Source: Mycolicibacterium komanii
GTDB lineage: Bacteria; Actinomycetota; Actinomycetes; Mycobacteriales; Mycobacteriaceae
DNA: 64,000 nucleotides
Assembly: GCF_001050035.1 (NCBI RefSeq)
Contig: NZ_CVTA01000013.1
Location: 41,886-105,885 of the forward strand
Direction of reading: 5' to 3'
The stretch's first letter is position 1. Each line of letters starts with the position of its first letter. The notes beneath the pieces are model-generated. The model saw only the letters and a program-made list of their open reading frames with translations. It had not been told where the DNA came from and ran no database searches. Made by a program: the position numbers and the translations under genes. Positions 34,652 through 43,568 of the stretch are shown here, one piece after another.

Positions 34652-35974
34652 TCACCGCTGTGCGGCGGCGTTCGCGGCCTGCTGAGCCGCGGCGAGCGTC
34701 GACGGCACATCGCGCCTGCCGAGGAACATCTCGTCGAAGTACGGTTTGAGCGCGTCGAACCCCCCGGCGAAACCCGCGCCGCCGGGAGCATCGACGCGCC
34801 GGCCCTTGAGCACATCGAAGAACGGGCTCACGTCCACGCCGCGCGAGCGCCAGTAATCGTGGTAGACGCGTTGGGCGTCGAGCACCGCGGGGATCGCCGC
34901 GCCGCCGGCGCCGAGGTACGCGTTGCCGCGTGCTCCGCCCATCCAGGCCAGTACCTCCCGCACCGCCTCCGGATGCGCGCTCGCCGAATTACCCGCGGCG
35001 GCAATCCCGTTGGTCACGCTGACCCGGCCGGCGCGTCCTTCGGGCAGCAGCGCGACGCCCCAGCGGAACGGCGCGGCGTCGGCCACCGCCGCCAAGTTGT
35101 ACGTGCCCGACTGGAACAGCGCCATCCTGCCTTGTAGGAACTGGTTGCGGGAGAAGTCGCCGTTGTCGTTGGTCGCCGACGCGGGTGGGGCGACGTGGTC
35201 GGTGTTGATCAAGCCCACCAGATAGCTGAACGCCTGCGCGGCCTGCGGGTTGTCGAATGCGAACCGGTCGCCGACGGAGAACACCCCGCCGGCCGAGCCG
35301 ATGTAGTTGAGGTAGATGCCCTGCAGGTCGTTGGCGGCGTTGTAGCCCCATTGCCGGATCCGCTGGGCGTCGAAGCCCGCGGCGTCGGCGGCGCGGCCCT
35401 CGCGGTCGAGCGTCAGGCGGGCCAGAAGCGGCCGCAGCGTGTCGACGCCCGGATCCGGCGACCATCGCAGCGTGGCCAACTCGCGCGGGTCGACCCCGGC
35501 CGCCGCCAGCAGGTCGGCGTTGTAGTAGATCCCGATGCCGGCGTCGGTCAGTTGCGGTACGCCCCAGAGTTTGTTGTTGCGGGTGAACTGGTCGACCACC
35601 GACGGCTCCCACGCCCGCTGCTGACCGATGTCCATCAGCCGGCCGCTGTCGGCGTATTCGGCAAAATACGCGTTGCTGATCCAGAAGATGTCGTCGGCGC
35701 CACCGCCCGCGACGTCGGTGCGCAAGGTGTCGAAATACGTGGAGTAGGCGACGACGTTGACGTTCACCTCGATGCCGGGATGCTCACGACCGAACTCGGC
35801 AAACGACTTTCGGTAGGCCTCGGCGACCTGCTCGTCCCACAGCCGCACGGTCACCACGGTGCGTGCACCCGAATCGTTCGGCTGTCCGAGCAGCATGGCT
35901 GCGACGAGCAGCAGCACACCCGTCACCGCCACACCGGTCGCGCACAGTGTCGAAAACCTGGGCCGCGGAATCAT
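34652..35974 (-). CDS. uspC: Sugar ABC transporter substrate-binding protein (UspC-like)
   Basis: 440 residues from the ATG overlapping the permease stop. The N-terminal hydrophobic segment (LCATGVAVTGVLLLVAAMLL) is not followed by a lipobox Cys, so it is probably an uncleaved membrane anchor. The mature part is a family-1 solute-binding protein (VTVRLWDEQVAEAYRKSFAE, NNKLWGVPQLTDAGIGIYYN, FLQGRMALFQSGTYNLAAVA). It ends with an Ala/Gln-rich helix. Order and neighbours match UspABC of M. tuberculosis (Rv2316-2318), reported to bind amino sugars. The operon lacks an ATPase gene. Confidence 0.85.
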   Translation of the reverse strand: MIPRPRFSTLCATGVAVTGVLLLVAAMLLGQPNDSGARTVVTVRLWDEQVAEAYRKSFAEFGREHPGIEVNVNVVAYSTYFDTLRTDVAGGGADDIFWISNAYFAEYADSGRLMDIGQQRAWEPSVVDQFTRNNKLWGVPQLTDAGIGIYYNADLLAAAGVDPRELATLRWSPDPGVDTLRPLLARLTLDREGRAADAAGFDAQRIRQWGYNAANDLQGIYLNYIGSAGGVFSVGDRFAFDNPQAAQAFSYLVGLINTDHVAPPASATNDNGDFSRNQFLQGRMALFQSGTYNLAAVADAAPFRWGVALLPEGRAGRVSVTNGIAAAGNSASAHPEAVREVLAWMGGARGNAYLGAGGAAIPAVLDAQRVYHDYWRSRGVDVSPFFDVLKGRRVDAPGGAGFAGGFDALKPYFDEMFLGRRDVPSTLAAAQQAANAAAQR

Positions 35975-36798
35975 TTCAGTCCCGTCACGACGATCGAACG
36001 CACGATGTGGCGCCCCAACGCGACGAACAACACCAGCAGGGGCACGATCGCCACCGTCGTCGCCGCCATCACCAGGGGCCACTGCGCGTTGTAGCGCGAC
36101 TGCAGGCCCGCCGTCGCGACCGTCAGCACCTGCCACCGGCTCCCGCTGGTGATGACCAGCGGCCACATGAAGCTGTTCCACTGCGAGACAACGGTGATCA
36201 GCGCAAGTGTCACGAGGATCGGCCTGCTTGCCGGCAACACCACGTGCACGATCACGTCCAACGTGTTGGCGCCGTCGATGCGCGCGGCGTTGATGAGATC
36301 GCCCGGAATGCCCCGGAAGTACTCGCGCAGCAGGAAGATCGCATACGGCGAACCGAGCATGAACGGCAACACCAACGCCCAGAACGTGTTCCGCAGCCCC
36401 GCCTCGGCCATCATCAGATACAACGGGACCACGGTCACGGTCGCCGGCACCATCAGCGTCGCGAGGTAGACCCAGAACAGCGCGTCTCGACCGGGGAACT
36501 GCAGACGCGCGAACGCGTACGCGGCCAACACCGAGAAGGTCAGCTGGCCGAGCAGGATCACCGCGGTCATCAGCGCGGTCACCACCACGGCCCGGCCGAA
36601 GCCGGCGTCGGACAGGTTGGCATAGTTCTGCAGGGTGGGCGGCAGGGGGAGCGAGAGCGGCGACTCGGTGTCGAAAGCGCGCGGATCCCGCAGCGAGGTC
36701 AGCAGGCCGAGGACGAACGGCGCCAACGTGATCAACGCCCCCGCCATCAGTACGGGGTAGACGACGGCGGCGGACGTGGTGCGGCTAGGTGAGGTCAT
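35971..36798 (-). CDS. uspB: Sugar ABC transporter permease (UspB-like)
   Basis: 275 residues with six helices (VVVTALMTAVILLGQLTFSV, VYLATLMVPATVTVVPLYL). The EAA loop that docks the ATPase is EYFRGIPGDLINAARIDGAN. It is a MalG-type binding-protein-dependent permease. It overlaps UspA by 14 bp upstream and UspC by 4 bp downstream, so all three are one coupled operon. The ATPase must come from elsewhere in the genome, as is usual for CUT1-type sugar importers that share one ATPase. Confidence 0.88.
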   Translation of the reverse strand: MTSPSRTTSAAVVYPVLMAGALITLAPFVLGLLTSLRDPRAFDTESPLSLPLPPTLQNYANLSDAGFGRAVVVTALMTAVILLGQLTFSVLAAYAFARLQFPGRDALFWVYLATLMVPATVTVVPLYLMMAEAGLRNTFWALVLPFMLGSPYAIFLLREYFRGIPGDLINAARIDGANTLDVIVHVVLPASRPILVTLALITVVSQWNSFMWPLVITSGSRWQVLTVATAGLQSRYNAQWPLVMAATTVAIVPLLVLFVALGRHIVRSIVVTGLK

Positions 36799-37663
36799 AG
36801 TTGATCCGGCGTCGGAAGTAGAGTTGCTGGACGATCGTCACGCCGACCAGCAGCACGAACAACACCACCGCCATCACCGCGGCCCGGCCCACCGCTGCCG
36901 CGCCGAACGCCTCGGCGTAGATGCGGTGCGCCACCAGGTCGGTCCGGTTCTGCGGGCCGCCACCGGTCAACGCGTACACGGTGTCGAAAACCTGGGCGGC
37001 GCTGATGATTCCGGTGACCAGGACGAAGAACAGCGTCGGTCGCAGCATCGGCAGGGTGATATGGCGGAACCGCTGCCACGTTGTCGCGCCGTCGGTGCGG
37101 GCGGCATTGTGGATGTCTTCGGGGATGTTGAGAATGCCCGCGAGGAAAAAGAGCGTCACGTATCCGACGTTGGTCCACACGACCACCGCCGACACCACCG
37201 GCAGCGCCAGCGTCGGATCGGTGAGCCACCCGATCTGACGGCCGAGTATCGCGCTGACCGCCCCGTCGGTGGGGGCCAGGAGCCAGCGCCACAGCACCGC
37301 GATCGCCAGCGGCGCACAGATCCACGGCAGCACGTACAGCGTGCGGAAGAACCCGCTGCCGGGCAGCCCGCGGGATAACAGCGCGGCCGCGACCAATCCC
37401 AACAGCGTCTGCGTCGGCACCACCAGAGCCACGAACAGCAGGGTCACGAGCAGCGAGGTGCCGAAGGACGGGTCGGTCAACACCGACTGCCAATTGCGCA
37501 GGCCGACAAACTCCATCGGGCTCAGCAGGTCCCACCGGTGCAGCGACAGCCAGAGCACCACCAGCATCGGCAGCAGCATGAACGCGACGACTCCGAACAG
37601 GCTCGGGGCCAGGAGCGCGTACGCGGTCGCGGCGGTGCGGCGGCGCTGTGCCATCCGAGTCAT
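36785..37663 (-). CDS. uspA: Sugar ABC transporter permease (UspA-like)
   Basis: 292 residues with six helices, of MalF type (YALLAPSLFGVVAFMLLPML at the N terminus). The EAA loop reads LAGILNIPEDIHNAARTDGA. It is the first gene of the Usp operon. The start ATG (residues MTRMAQRRRT) lies 38 bp from the GTG of the divergent tldD gene, so the two promoters must overlap. A second Met at residue 4 could also be the start. Confidence 0.88.
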   Translation of the reverse strand: MTRMAQRRRTAATAYALLAPSLFGVVAFMLLPMLVVLWLSLHRWDLLSPMEFVGLRNWQSVLTDPSFGTSLLVTLLFVALVVPTQTLLGLVAAALLSRGLPGSGFFRTLYVLPWICAPLAIAVLWRWLLAPTDGAVSAILGRQIGWLTDPTLALPVVSAVVVWTNVGYVTLFFLAGILNIPEDIHNAARTDGATTWQRFRHITLPMLRPTLFFVLVTGIISAAQVFDTVYALTGGGPQNRTDLVAHRIYAEAFGAAAVGRAAVMAVVLFVLLVGVTIVQQLYFRRRINYDLT

Positions 37664-37688
37664 TAAAGCGGGCCGGCGCCGCCACCAC

Positions 37689-37701
37689 TACGGTTGGGGA
37701 C
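37689..37701 (+). promoter_or_regulatory. Leaderless promoter of tldD
   Basis: TACGGT (37689-37694) followed by exactly 7 bases and then the GTG start. This spacing puts the transcription start on the G of the start codon, the common leaderless arrangement in mycobacteria. No ribosome-binding site is visible. It lies in the 38-bp divergent gap with uspA. Confidence 0.5.
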
Positions 37702-39222
37702 GTGACAGCCCCCCGACGAGTCGACGCCGACTTCCTCGACCTGCCGCGGCACGAGCTGGCCGATGCGGCGACGTCGGCGGCGGTGTCCGCCGGCGCCAGC
37801 TACGCCGACCTTCGCATCCACGCGGTCACCTCGGAATTCGTACAACTGCGCGACGGCGAACTGCAGACCGCGGTCGTCGACCGCGAGATCGGCCTGGCGG
37901 TCCGCGTGATCGTCGACGCAACGTGGGGCTTCGCGTCCCATGCCGAGCTCAGCGCCGACGTCGCCGCCGAGACCGCACGCCGCGCCGTGCGGGTGGCCAG
38001 GACGCTCGCCGCCTTGAACGCCGAGCGCATCGAGCTCGCACCCGAGCCCGTGTACGCCGACGCCATATGGGTTTCCGACTATGCGATCGACCCGTTCACC
38101 GTCGGCACACCCGACAAGCTCGCGGTTCTCGGCGAGTACTCGGGTCGGCTGTTGGCCGCCGACGGCGTCGACCACGTCTCGGCGGGTCTGCAGACCGCCA
38201 AGGAGCAGACGTTCTACGCCGACACGTTCGGGTCGGCGATCACCCAGCAGCGGGTGCGGGTGCAGCCGTCGTTCGAGGCGGTCGCCGTCGACGCGGCCGC
38301 GGGAACGTTCGAGACGATGCGGACCCTCGCCCCGCCGACCGCGCGGGGTTGGGAGTATGTCGCCGACGATGGCGTGTGGAACTGGACCGAGGAACTGGCG
38401 ATGCTGCCGGCGTGGCTGGCCGAGAAGGTCAAGGCGCCCAGCGTCACGGCGGGACCAACGGACCTCGTCATCGACCCGTCGAACCTGTGGCTGACCATTC
38501 ACGAGTCGATCGGCCACGCCACCGAATACGACCGGGCCATCGGCTACGAGGCCGCCTACGCGGGTACGTCGTTCGCCACGCCCGACAAACTCGGCACCAT
38601 GCGCTACGGCTCACCGGTCATGAACGTGACCGCGGATCGGACCGTCGAATACGGCTTGGCGACGGTCGGTTTCGACGACGAGGGGGTGCAGGCGCAGAAA
38701 TGGGACCTGGTGCGTGACGGCATCTTCGTCGGCTACCAGCTGGACCGGGTGTTCGCGCCGCGGTTGGGGGTGGAGCGGTCGAACGGCTGCGCCTATGCCG
38801 ACTCGCCGCACCACGTGCCGATCCAGCGGATGGCCAACGTGTCGCTGCAGCCCAGCGCCGAAGATGTGAGCACCGAGGACCTGATTTCCCGCGTGGATGA
38901 CGGCATCTACATCGTGGGCGACAAGAGTTGGTCGATCGACATGCAGCGCTACAACTTCCAGTTCACGGGCCAGCGCTTCTTCCGGATCCGCAACGGCCGG
39001 CTCGACGGCCAGGTGCGCGACGTGGCGTATCAGGCGACGACGACGGACTTCTGGGGATCGCTGGAGGCCGTCGGAGGGCCGTTGACGTGGCGGCTCGGCG
39101 GGGCGTTCAACTGTGGCAAAGCGCAGCCGGGGCAGGTGGCGGCGGTGAGCCATGGTTGCCCGTCGGCGTTGTTCCGCGGAATCAAAGTGCTGAACACCCG
39201 CGACGAGGCGGGGCGGTCATGA
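37702..39222 (+). CDS. tldD: TldD metalloprotease subunit
   Basis: 506 residues. The zinc-binding motif is HESIGHATE (HExxxH, first His about residue 267), the defining feature of TldD. Other family blocks are SAGASYADLRIH near the start, LGTMRYGSPVMNVTADRT and the C-terminal VAAVSHGCPSALFRGIKVLN. With TldE it forms a cavity protease that degrades unstructured peptides and in some bacteria matures modified peptides. The GTG at 37702 is supported by the leaderless promoter; an upstream in-frame ATG at 37648 would lie in the divergent uspA gene. It overlaps tldE by 4 bp. Corresponds in layout to Rv2315c. Confidence 0.93.
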   Translation: MTAPRRVDADFLDLPRHELADAATSAAVSAGASYADLRIHAVTSEFVQLRDGELQTAVVDREIGLAVRVIVDATWGFASHAELSADVAAETARRAVRVARTLAALNAERIELAPEPVYADAIWVSDYAIDPFTVGTPDKLAVLGEYSGRLLAADGVDHVSAGLQTAKEQTFYADTFGSAITQQRVRVQPSFEAVAVDAAAGTFETMRTLAPPTARGWEYVADDGVWNWTEELAMLPAWLAEKVKAPSVTAGPTDLVIDPSNLWLTIHESIGHATEYDRAIGYEAAYAGTSFATPDKLGTMRYGSPVMNVTADRTVEYGLATVGFDDEGVQAQKWDLVRDGIFVGYQLDRVFAPRLGVERSNGCAYADSPHHVPIQRMANVSLQPSAEDVSTEDLISRVDDGIYIVGDKSWSIDMQRYNFQFTGQRFFRIRNGRLDGQVRDVAYQATTTDFWGSLEAVGGPLTWRLGGAFNCGKAQPGQVAAVSHGCPSALFRGIKVLNTRDEAGRS

Positions 39223-40592
39223 TCGGTGCGCAGCAGGTGGTCGAGATCGCGCTGGCCGAGGCGGCCCGGCTGGGTGGGGCCGACGAGACGATCGTGTTGG
39301 TAACTGATCGTGCCGATGCGTCGTTGCGGTGGGCAGGCAACTCGATGACCACCAACGGGGAGTCGAGAACGCGCTACACGACGGTGATCTCGGTGGTCCG
39401 TAAGAACAGTGAATCGCACGTCGGCTCGGTGCGGTCCAGCGAGGTGGACCCGACGACGATCGCGGGTCTGGTGGCGGCGTCGCAGGAGGCCGCGCGGTCG
39501 GCGCCCGCGGCACGCGACGGTGCGCCGTTGCTGGCCGGTGGCGACACGCCAGCCGACTGGGATGCTCCGGTGCCGAGCACCGGAGCGGAGGTGTTCCTGC
39601 CGGTGTCCGACGGACTCGCCCAGGGGTTCCGCGGCAGCGACCGGCTGTACGGGTATGCGCGGCACATCCTGGAGACGACGTTCGTGGCGACCTCGGGCGG
39701 GTTGCGGCGGCGGTACACGCAGCCGACCGGTTCGGTCGAGATCAACGGGAAGCGGGACGGCGCGAGCGCGTGGGTGGGTGTCAGCACCGCCGATTTCGTC
39801 GATGTGCCAATCGATTCCATGCTCGATGAGTTGTCGACGCGGCTTGGATGGGCCCGTAAGACAGTGGAACTGCCGGCTGGGCGCTACGAGACGATCCTGC
39901 CGCCGTCGGCGGTGGCCGACCTGATGATCTTCCTGACGTGGTCGATGGACGGCCGCGGCGCGCAGGAAGGGCGCACGGCGTTCTCGGCGCCGGGCGGCGG
40001 CACGCGGGTGGGGGAGCGGCTCACCGATCTGCCGTTGACGCTGTATTCCGATCCGTTCGCCGAAGGGCTGGCGTGTACACCGTTCGTCGCGACATCGACG
40101 TCGTCGGAACGGATTTCGGTGTTCGACAACGGGATGGACGTCGACCGGGTCGACTGGATCCACGACGGCGCGATCAACTCCCTGGCGTATTCGCGTGCGG
40201 CGGCAGCGGAGTTCGACGCGACTCCGGCGGTGCCTGCCGACAATCTGTTGATGACGGGCGGGGAAGCGCCGCTGGCGGACATGATCGCCGGCACCGAGCG
40301 GGGGCTGCTGCTGAGCACGCTGTGGTACATCCGCGCGGTCGACCCGACGGTGCTGTTGCTGACCGGCCTGACGCGCGACGGCGTGTACCTGATCGAGGAC
40401 GGCGAGGTGACGGCGGCCGTCAACAATTTCCGGTTCAACGAGAGCCCGCTGGACCTGCTGCGGCGGACGACGGAGGCGGGCGTCAGCGAGGTGACGTTGC
40501 CGCGCGAGTGGGGGGATTGGGCGACGCGCGCGGCGATGCCATCGCTGCGGATTCCCGACTTCCATATGTCGTCGGTGAGTCAAGCGCAATAA
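39219..40592 (+). CDS. pmbA: TldE/PmbA partner protein
   Basis: 457 residues, same overall fold as TldD but without the HExxxH motif, as expected for the TldE/PmbA subunit. Blocks seen are IVLVTDRADASLRWAGNSMT, SHVGSVRSSEVDPTTIAGLV, ILPPSAVADLMIFLTWSMDG and YLIEDGEVTAAVNNFRFNES. The start ATG overlaps the tldD stop, ensuring equal production of the two subunits of the heteromeric protease. Confidence 0.92.
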   Translation: MIGAQQVVEIALAEAARLGGADETIVLVTDRADASLRWAGNSMTTNGESRTRYTTVISVVRKNSESHVGSVRSSEVDPTTIAGLVAASQEAARSAPAARDGAPLLAGGDTPADWDAPVPSTGAEVFLPVSDGLAQGFRGSDRLYGYARHILETTFVATSGGLRRRYTQPTGSVEINGKRDGASAWVGVSTADFVDVPIDSMLDELSTRLGWARKTVELPAGRYETILPPSAVADLMIFLTWSMDGRGAQEGRTAFSAPGGGTRVGERLTDLPLTLYSDPFAEGLACTPFVATSTSSERISVFDNGMDVDRVDWIHDGAINSLAYSRAAAAEFDATPAVPADNLLMTGGEAPLADMIAGTERGLLLSTLWYIRAVDPTVLLLTGLTRDGVYLIEDGEVTAAVNNFRFNESPLDLLRRTTEAGVSEVTLPREWGDWATRAAMPSLRIPDFHMSSVSQAQ

Positions 40593-40599
40593 TCGATGC

Positions 40600-41451
40600 G
40601 TGGGCGCTGATGAGCTAGCCGATCGGATCGCGGGTTTGGTGGCGATGTCGTCGGGTGACAGCCAACGGGACACGCTGATCCGGTTGACGTGCGGCAGGGC
40701 GTTGTCCTTGCCGCCGCTCGCGGTGGAGGTCGACCTGGTCGACGAATCCACCGAAGGGGACCGGGTGGTGGCGGCGTTCGCCGAGCAGTTTGCGACCGAC
40801 GTCTCGGGTATCGGCGAGAACCAGCGTAAGCGGCTGTTGGAGACGTTGGGCGACAACGCGTTTCGGACCGTGGTGGCGATCTTCATCGCCGACTTCATTC
40901 CGCGGTTGTGGGCGGGGTGTGAGGCGCTGGGCCTGGGCAGGCCGGGCTACGTGAAGGTGGTCGAGTGGGATCACGAGTCCGATCCGGTCGATGCGCTGCT
41001 GAACGGGTTCGCGCCGGCGGTGGCGCGGTTGCGGGGCCTCGATCCGGTGATGACGGAGATCGTGCGGTTGCGGGGCGCGACGCAGCACAATTGCCGGCTG
41101 TGCAAGTCGCTGCGCGACGGTGACGCGCTGGACTCGGGCGGGTCGGAGGAGATGTACACCCAGATCGAGCGGTACGACTCGGCGGAGGGCCTGACCGACG
41201 CGCAGAAGGCCGCGCTGCGATACGTCGACGCGCTGATCTGGTCGCCGGCGAACATCGACGCGGACGTCGCGGCGGGCGTGCGGCGCCATTTCTCGGAGAA
41301 GCAGGCGTTTGAGCTGACGCTGGATGTCATGCGCAATGCGTGCAACAAAATCGCGGTGTCGCTGGGGGCCGACGCGGCGCGGGTGGCGTCGGGCACCGAA
41401 CGGTACTCGATCGGCGACGACGGGCAACCGGTGTACGCCGATATCGCCTGA
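40600..41451 (+). CDS. Carboxymuconolactone decarboxylase/AhpD-like protein
   Basis: 283 residues. The C-terminal half carries the AhpD-type CxxC in GATQHNCRLCKSLRDGD, followed by LTDAQKAALRYVDALIWSPA and FELTLDVMRNACNKIAVSLG. The N-terminal half is a related helical repeat without the Cys pair. Such proteins are usually disulfide reductases or peroxide-defence partners. GTG start 7 bp after tldE, so the three genes form one operon; the same gene follows the Tld pair in M. tuberculosis (Rv2313c) as I recall. Confidence 0.8.
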   Translation: MGADELADRIAGLVAMSSGDSQRDTLIRLTCGRALSLPPLAVEVDLVDESTEGDRVVAAFAEQFATDVSGIGENQRKRLLETLGDNAFRTVVAIFIADFIPRLWAGCEALGLGRPGYVKVVEWDHESDPVDALLNGFAPAVARLRGLDPVMTEIVRLRGATQHNCRLCKSLRDGDALDSGGSEEMYTQIERYDSAEGLTDAQKAALRYVDALIWSPANIDADVAAGVRRHFSEKQAFELTLDVMRNACNKIAVSLGADAARVASGTERYSIGDDGQPVYADIA

Positions 41452-41498
41452 CCACCGGTTTCGAGCGATGTGGGAACATGGTGCCGCGCATCGCGCCG

Positions 41499-41572
41499 GG
41501 GGCGGTAGCTCAGTCGGTTAGAGCCGCGGACTCATAATCCGTTGGTCGCGGGTTCGAGCCCCGCCCGCCCCA
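41499..41572 (+). tRNA. tRNA-Met (anticodon CAT)
   Basis: A full cloverleaf can be drawn: acceptor stem GGGGCGG with CCGCCCC (41565-41571), D stem GCTC/GAGC, anticodon stem 41526-41530 with 41538-41542, loop CTCATAA with anticodon CAT at 41533-41535, T stem GCGGG/CCCGC around TTCGAGC, and discriminator A at 41572. CC follows at 41573-41574. CAT can be elongator Met or the lysidine-modified Ile tRNA; elongator Met is preferred. The accessory region begins immediately after it. Confidence 0.92.
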
Positions 41573-41687
41573 CCGAACAGCCCCACCAACGTCATATTGA
41601 GAATTCCAGTCTTCAGTTGTTCGTGATTGACGAGCGGGCATTGTCCGTGGCTGACGTTGTGGCGTTAGTCGTCCCGGACTATTTCCA

Positions 41688-42206
41688 TCAGGGCGCCGGA
41701 GGCGATGTCCGGTTTTGCAGCTCGTTCAGTCTCCTCTGATATTCGGCCAGAACAGTTTCGCGCAGGCCCGGCAGACTCTGCTTATACAGGTCTTCGAGCT
41801 GGCGCATCTCCCTCCGCTCCTGCGCGGTCGCATTGTCTTGCCAAGACCTTGAGATGGAGCCGCCGGAACTGCTGACGCTCGATGTGGGTTCTGAGCCCAC
41901 CTTCGAGCTCGGGCTGCTCGTGGACGTGGTGGATTCACCTGTCGTAGCGGTCGTCGCGTTCGCGGTACCGCTCCCATCCGATGTTGACGGGCTGCCCGCT
42001 GCGCTGTTGGTGTCGGCCGACGCGCTGTCCGTGGTGCTGTCTGTGCCGGTCGATGACGTGGACGATGCGCTGCTCGTGTCAGACGACGTGGAGGACGTCG
42101 GTTCTGCGTGGGCGAAGCCGCTGCCCAGGCTCAGGGCTGCCAGGCCGAGGAAGCCTGCCATCGCGCTCGCCGCGGTGAGTTTCTTGAGGGTGTCGAGGTT
42201 CTTCAT
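41688..42206 (-). CDS. Secreted Ser/Thr-rich protein of unknown function
   Basis: 172 residues. A signal peptide (LKKLTAASAMAGFLGLAALS) ends at AHA. Residues about 36-120 are low-complexity Ser, Thr, Gly and Ala, a likely O-mannosylated spacer. The short C-terminal helix (AQERREMRQLEDLYKQSLPG) is charged and ends RTSPPAP. GAAAGG lies before the ATG. I do not recognise the family. It lies just past the tRNA in a lower-GC stretch. It may be a cell-wall-exposed glycoprotein. Confidence 0.7.
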   Translation of the reverse strand: MKNLDTLKKLTAASAMAGFLGLAALSLGSGFAHAEPTSSTSSDTSSASSTSSTGTDSTTDSASADTNSAAGSPSTSDGSGTANATTATTGESTTSTSSPSSKVGSEPTSSVSSSGGSISRSWQDNATAQERREMRQLEDLYKQSLPGLRETVLAEYQRRLNELQNRTSPPAP

Positions 42207-42376
42207 GAGGTGGCCTTTCGTTGTCTCTGGTGTTGAGTAGAGAATCGGGCCGGAACCTCAATAAAAGCTCAACGGGCTGCGAGCCTGCGTTGTGGTTGCC
42301 TGGTGATGAGGACGTTATGGCGGCGGCTAGGTGTACTGACCACGGACGTCGGTAACGGCGTGGCGTGGTGACATGA

Positions 42377-43085
42377 CGAAGACCTCCGAGTGAAGTGCGA
42401 GCTGTCTAGGAACGCCACTCACTCCGGAGGTCTTCGTGGTCCACCGTAATGACCCGTTGTCAGAAACCGGTCGTCTGCGACTGGCTCAGTGCGTTGTCGA
42501 GCAGGGGTGGGCCCTGCGTCGGGCCGCTGAGCGGTTCCAAGTGTCTGTGAGCACCGTGCGCCGTTGGGTCGAGCGGTATCGAGTCGAGGGCCCGGCCGGC
42601 ATCTCGCAGCTCGCATCCCCATTACAGCCCGCACCGAACACCGACACGCACCGAGCGACGCATTATCAAGGTTCGGGTCCTGCGTCGGTGGGGACCAGCA
42701 CGGATCGGCTACCTGCTCGGTATCCATCCCTCCACGGTGCACCGGGTGCTGACCCGTTACGGCCTGGCCAAGCTGCGCTGGCTCGACCGGCCAGACCGGT
42801 CGGGTGATTCGACGGATGCACTCGGAGCGGCCGGGTGACCTGGTCCACGTCGATGTCAAGAAGCTGGGCGGGATCTCCGTCGGCGGCGGGTGGCGCATGC
42901 TTGGCCGCAGCGCCGGGAAACACAATTCTCGAGCCGATCGCAGTCCCGGTGTTCTCGACAAGTACTACCGGCCGGTGCGGGGTTTTCACTTTTTGCACAC
43001 CGCCCTCGACGCGCACTCGCGCCTGGCCTAAAGCGAGCTACTAGCCGATGAACGTAAGGAGACCGCCGCGGCCTGGATTCCGCAC
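42377..43085 (+). mobile_element. Decayed IS481-family insertion sequence
   Basis: It starts with a strong inverted repeat, CGAAGACCTCCGAGTGAAGTG (42377-42397, shown as two parts because of one indel: CGAAGACCTCC and GAGTGAAGTG) facing CACTCACTCCGGAGGTCTTCG at 42416-42436 (CACTCACTCC plus GGAGGTCTTCG), and continues into a broken transposase. Homology to IS481 transposases stops near 43080, so the right half of the element, including its right end, is missing. It lies in the accessory stretch after the tRNA. Confidence 0.72.
42436..43080 (+). pseudogene. IS481-family transposase remnant
   Basis: The N-terminal helix-turn-helix reads LSETGRLRLAQCVVEQGWAL then RRAAERFQVSVSTVRRWVER in the frame of GTG 42436. 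Near 42615 the homology moves to another frame (ERRIIKVRVLRRWGPARIGY, STVHRVLTRYGLAKLRWLDR). Near 42795 it moves again (VIRRMHSERPGDLVHVDVKK, HFLHTALDAHSRLA), so two frameshifts are needed. A TAA at 43029-43031 then interrupts where Tyr is expected, and the frame continues SELLADERKETAAAWIP before homology ends. Only part of the catalytic rve domain (DVKK, HTALDAHSR) is left, so it is inactive. Confidence 0.85.
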
Positions 43086-43433
43086 CCGGCATACAGCCAC
43101 CGGTCGCCGCCATCGGTGTGGGGGTCGATCGCGGACCATGCCAGTACGTCGCGGCTTCCGGGAACGGATGAATACGACTGTCAGATACGTCGAGTAGGCG
43201 ATGGACAACAGCGGCATGACCTTCCGCAGTGAGGGGATCATCATGGTGAGACCGATAGTGGTTTCGACCGCACCGTTGATGAGGACGTGGCGCCAAGCGT
43301 CGTGGTCGAAGCCCAGTGTTTTGTTCAGCGGTTCGAACAGCGATGGTTTCACGAAATGAGCGACACCGATCGTGGTGACCAGCCCTCCGCGATAAAGGCG
43401 CAGGCGGGAACGGTCGTGTTGCTCCGCTGTCAT
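43041..43433 (-). CDS. Small DoxX-like membrane protein, C terminus probably replaced
   Basis: 130 residues. Residues 14-90 form about three membrane helices (LYRGGLVTTIGVAHFVKPSL, HVLINGAVETTIGLTMMIPS, VMPLLSIAYSTYLTVVFIRS) like small DoxX-type quinone/membrane proteins. After about residue 92 the sequence becomes basic and unlike the family (RKPRRTGMVRDRPPHRWRRP) and runs into the IS481 remnant. The gene was therefore probably truncated by the insertion, gaining a new tail. It may still be expressed; its function is unknown. Confidence 0.55.
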   Translation of the reverse strand: MTAEQHDRSRLRLYRGGLVTTIGVAHFVKPSLFEPLNKTLGFDHDAWRHVLINGAVETTIGLTMMIPSLRKVMPLLSIAYSTYLTVVFIRSRKPRRTGMVRDRPPHRWRRPVAVCRVRNPGRGGLLTFIG

Positions 43434-43568
43434 CGTGTATTGAAATCTCTCCGACGGGTGGTTTTCGTGCGGGCCAGTGTTTCACAGGTATACGAACGAA
43501 TGATCCCGTCAGTTCTGCGCTAGGGGTAGCGTTACGCCGGGTGCGTCAGACGTAAACCACAGGAGTGC

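Noticed and set aside
37648..37701. Upstream ATG start for tldD.
   Set aside because: It would begin inside uspA and span the divergent promoter; the GTG at 37702 has a correctly spaced -10 box.
41833..42240. Plus-strand frame opposite the Ser/Thr-rich secreted gene, Val/Asp-rich.
   Set aside because: It is the antisense of a low-complexity Ser/Thr region; the minus-strand gene has a signal peptide and ribosome-binding site, this frame has neither.
42436..42807. The 123-residue frame as a functional small DNA-binding protein.
   Set aside because: Only its first 60 residues match an IS481 helix-turn-helix; the rest is out-of-frame transposase.
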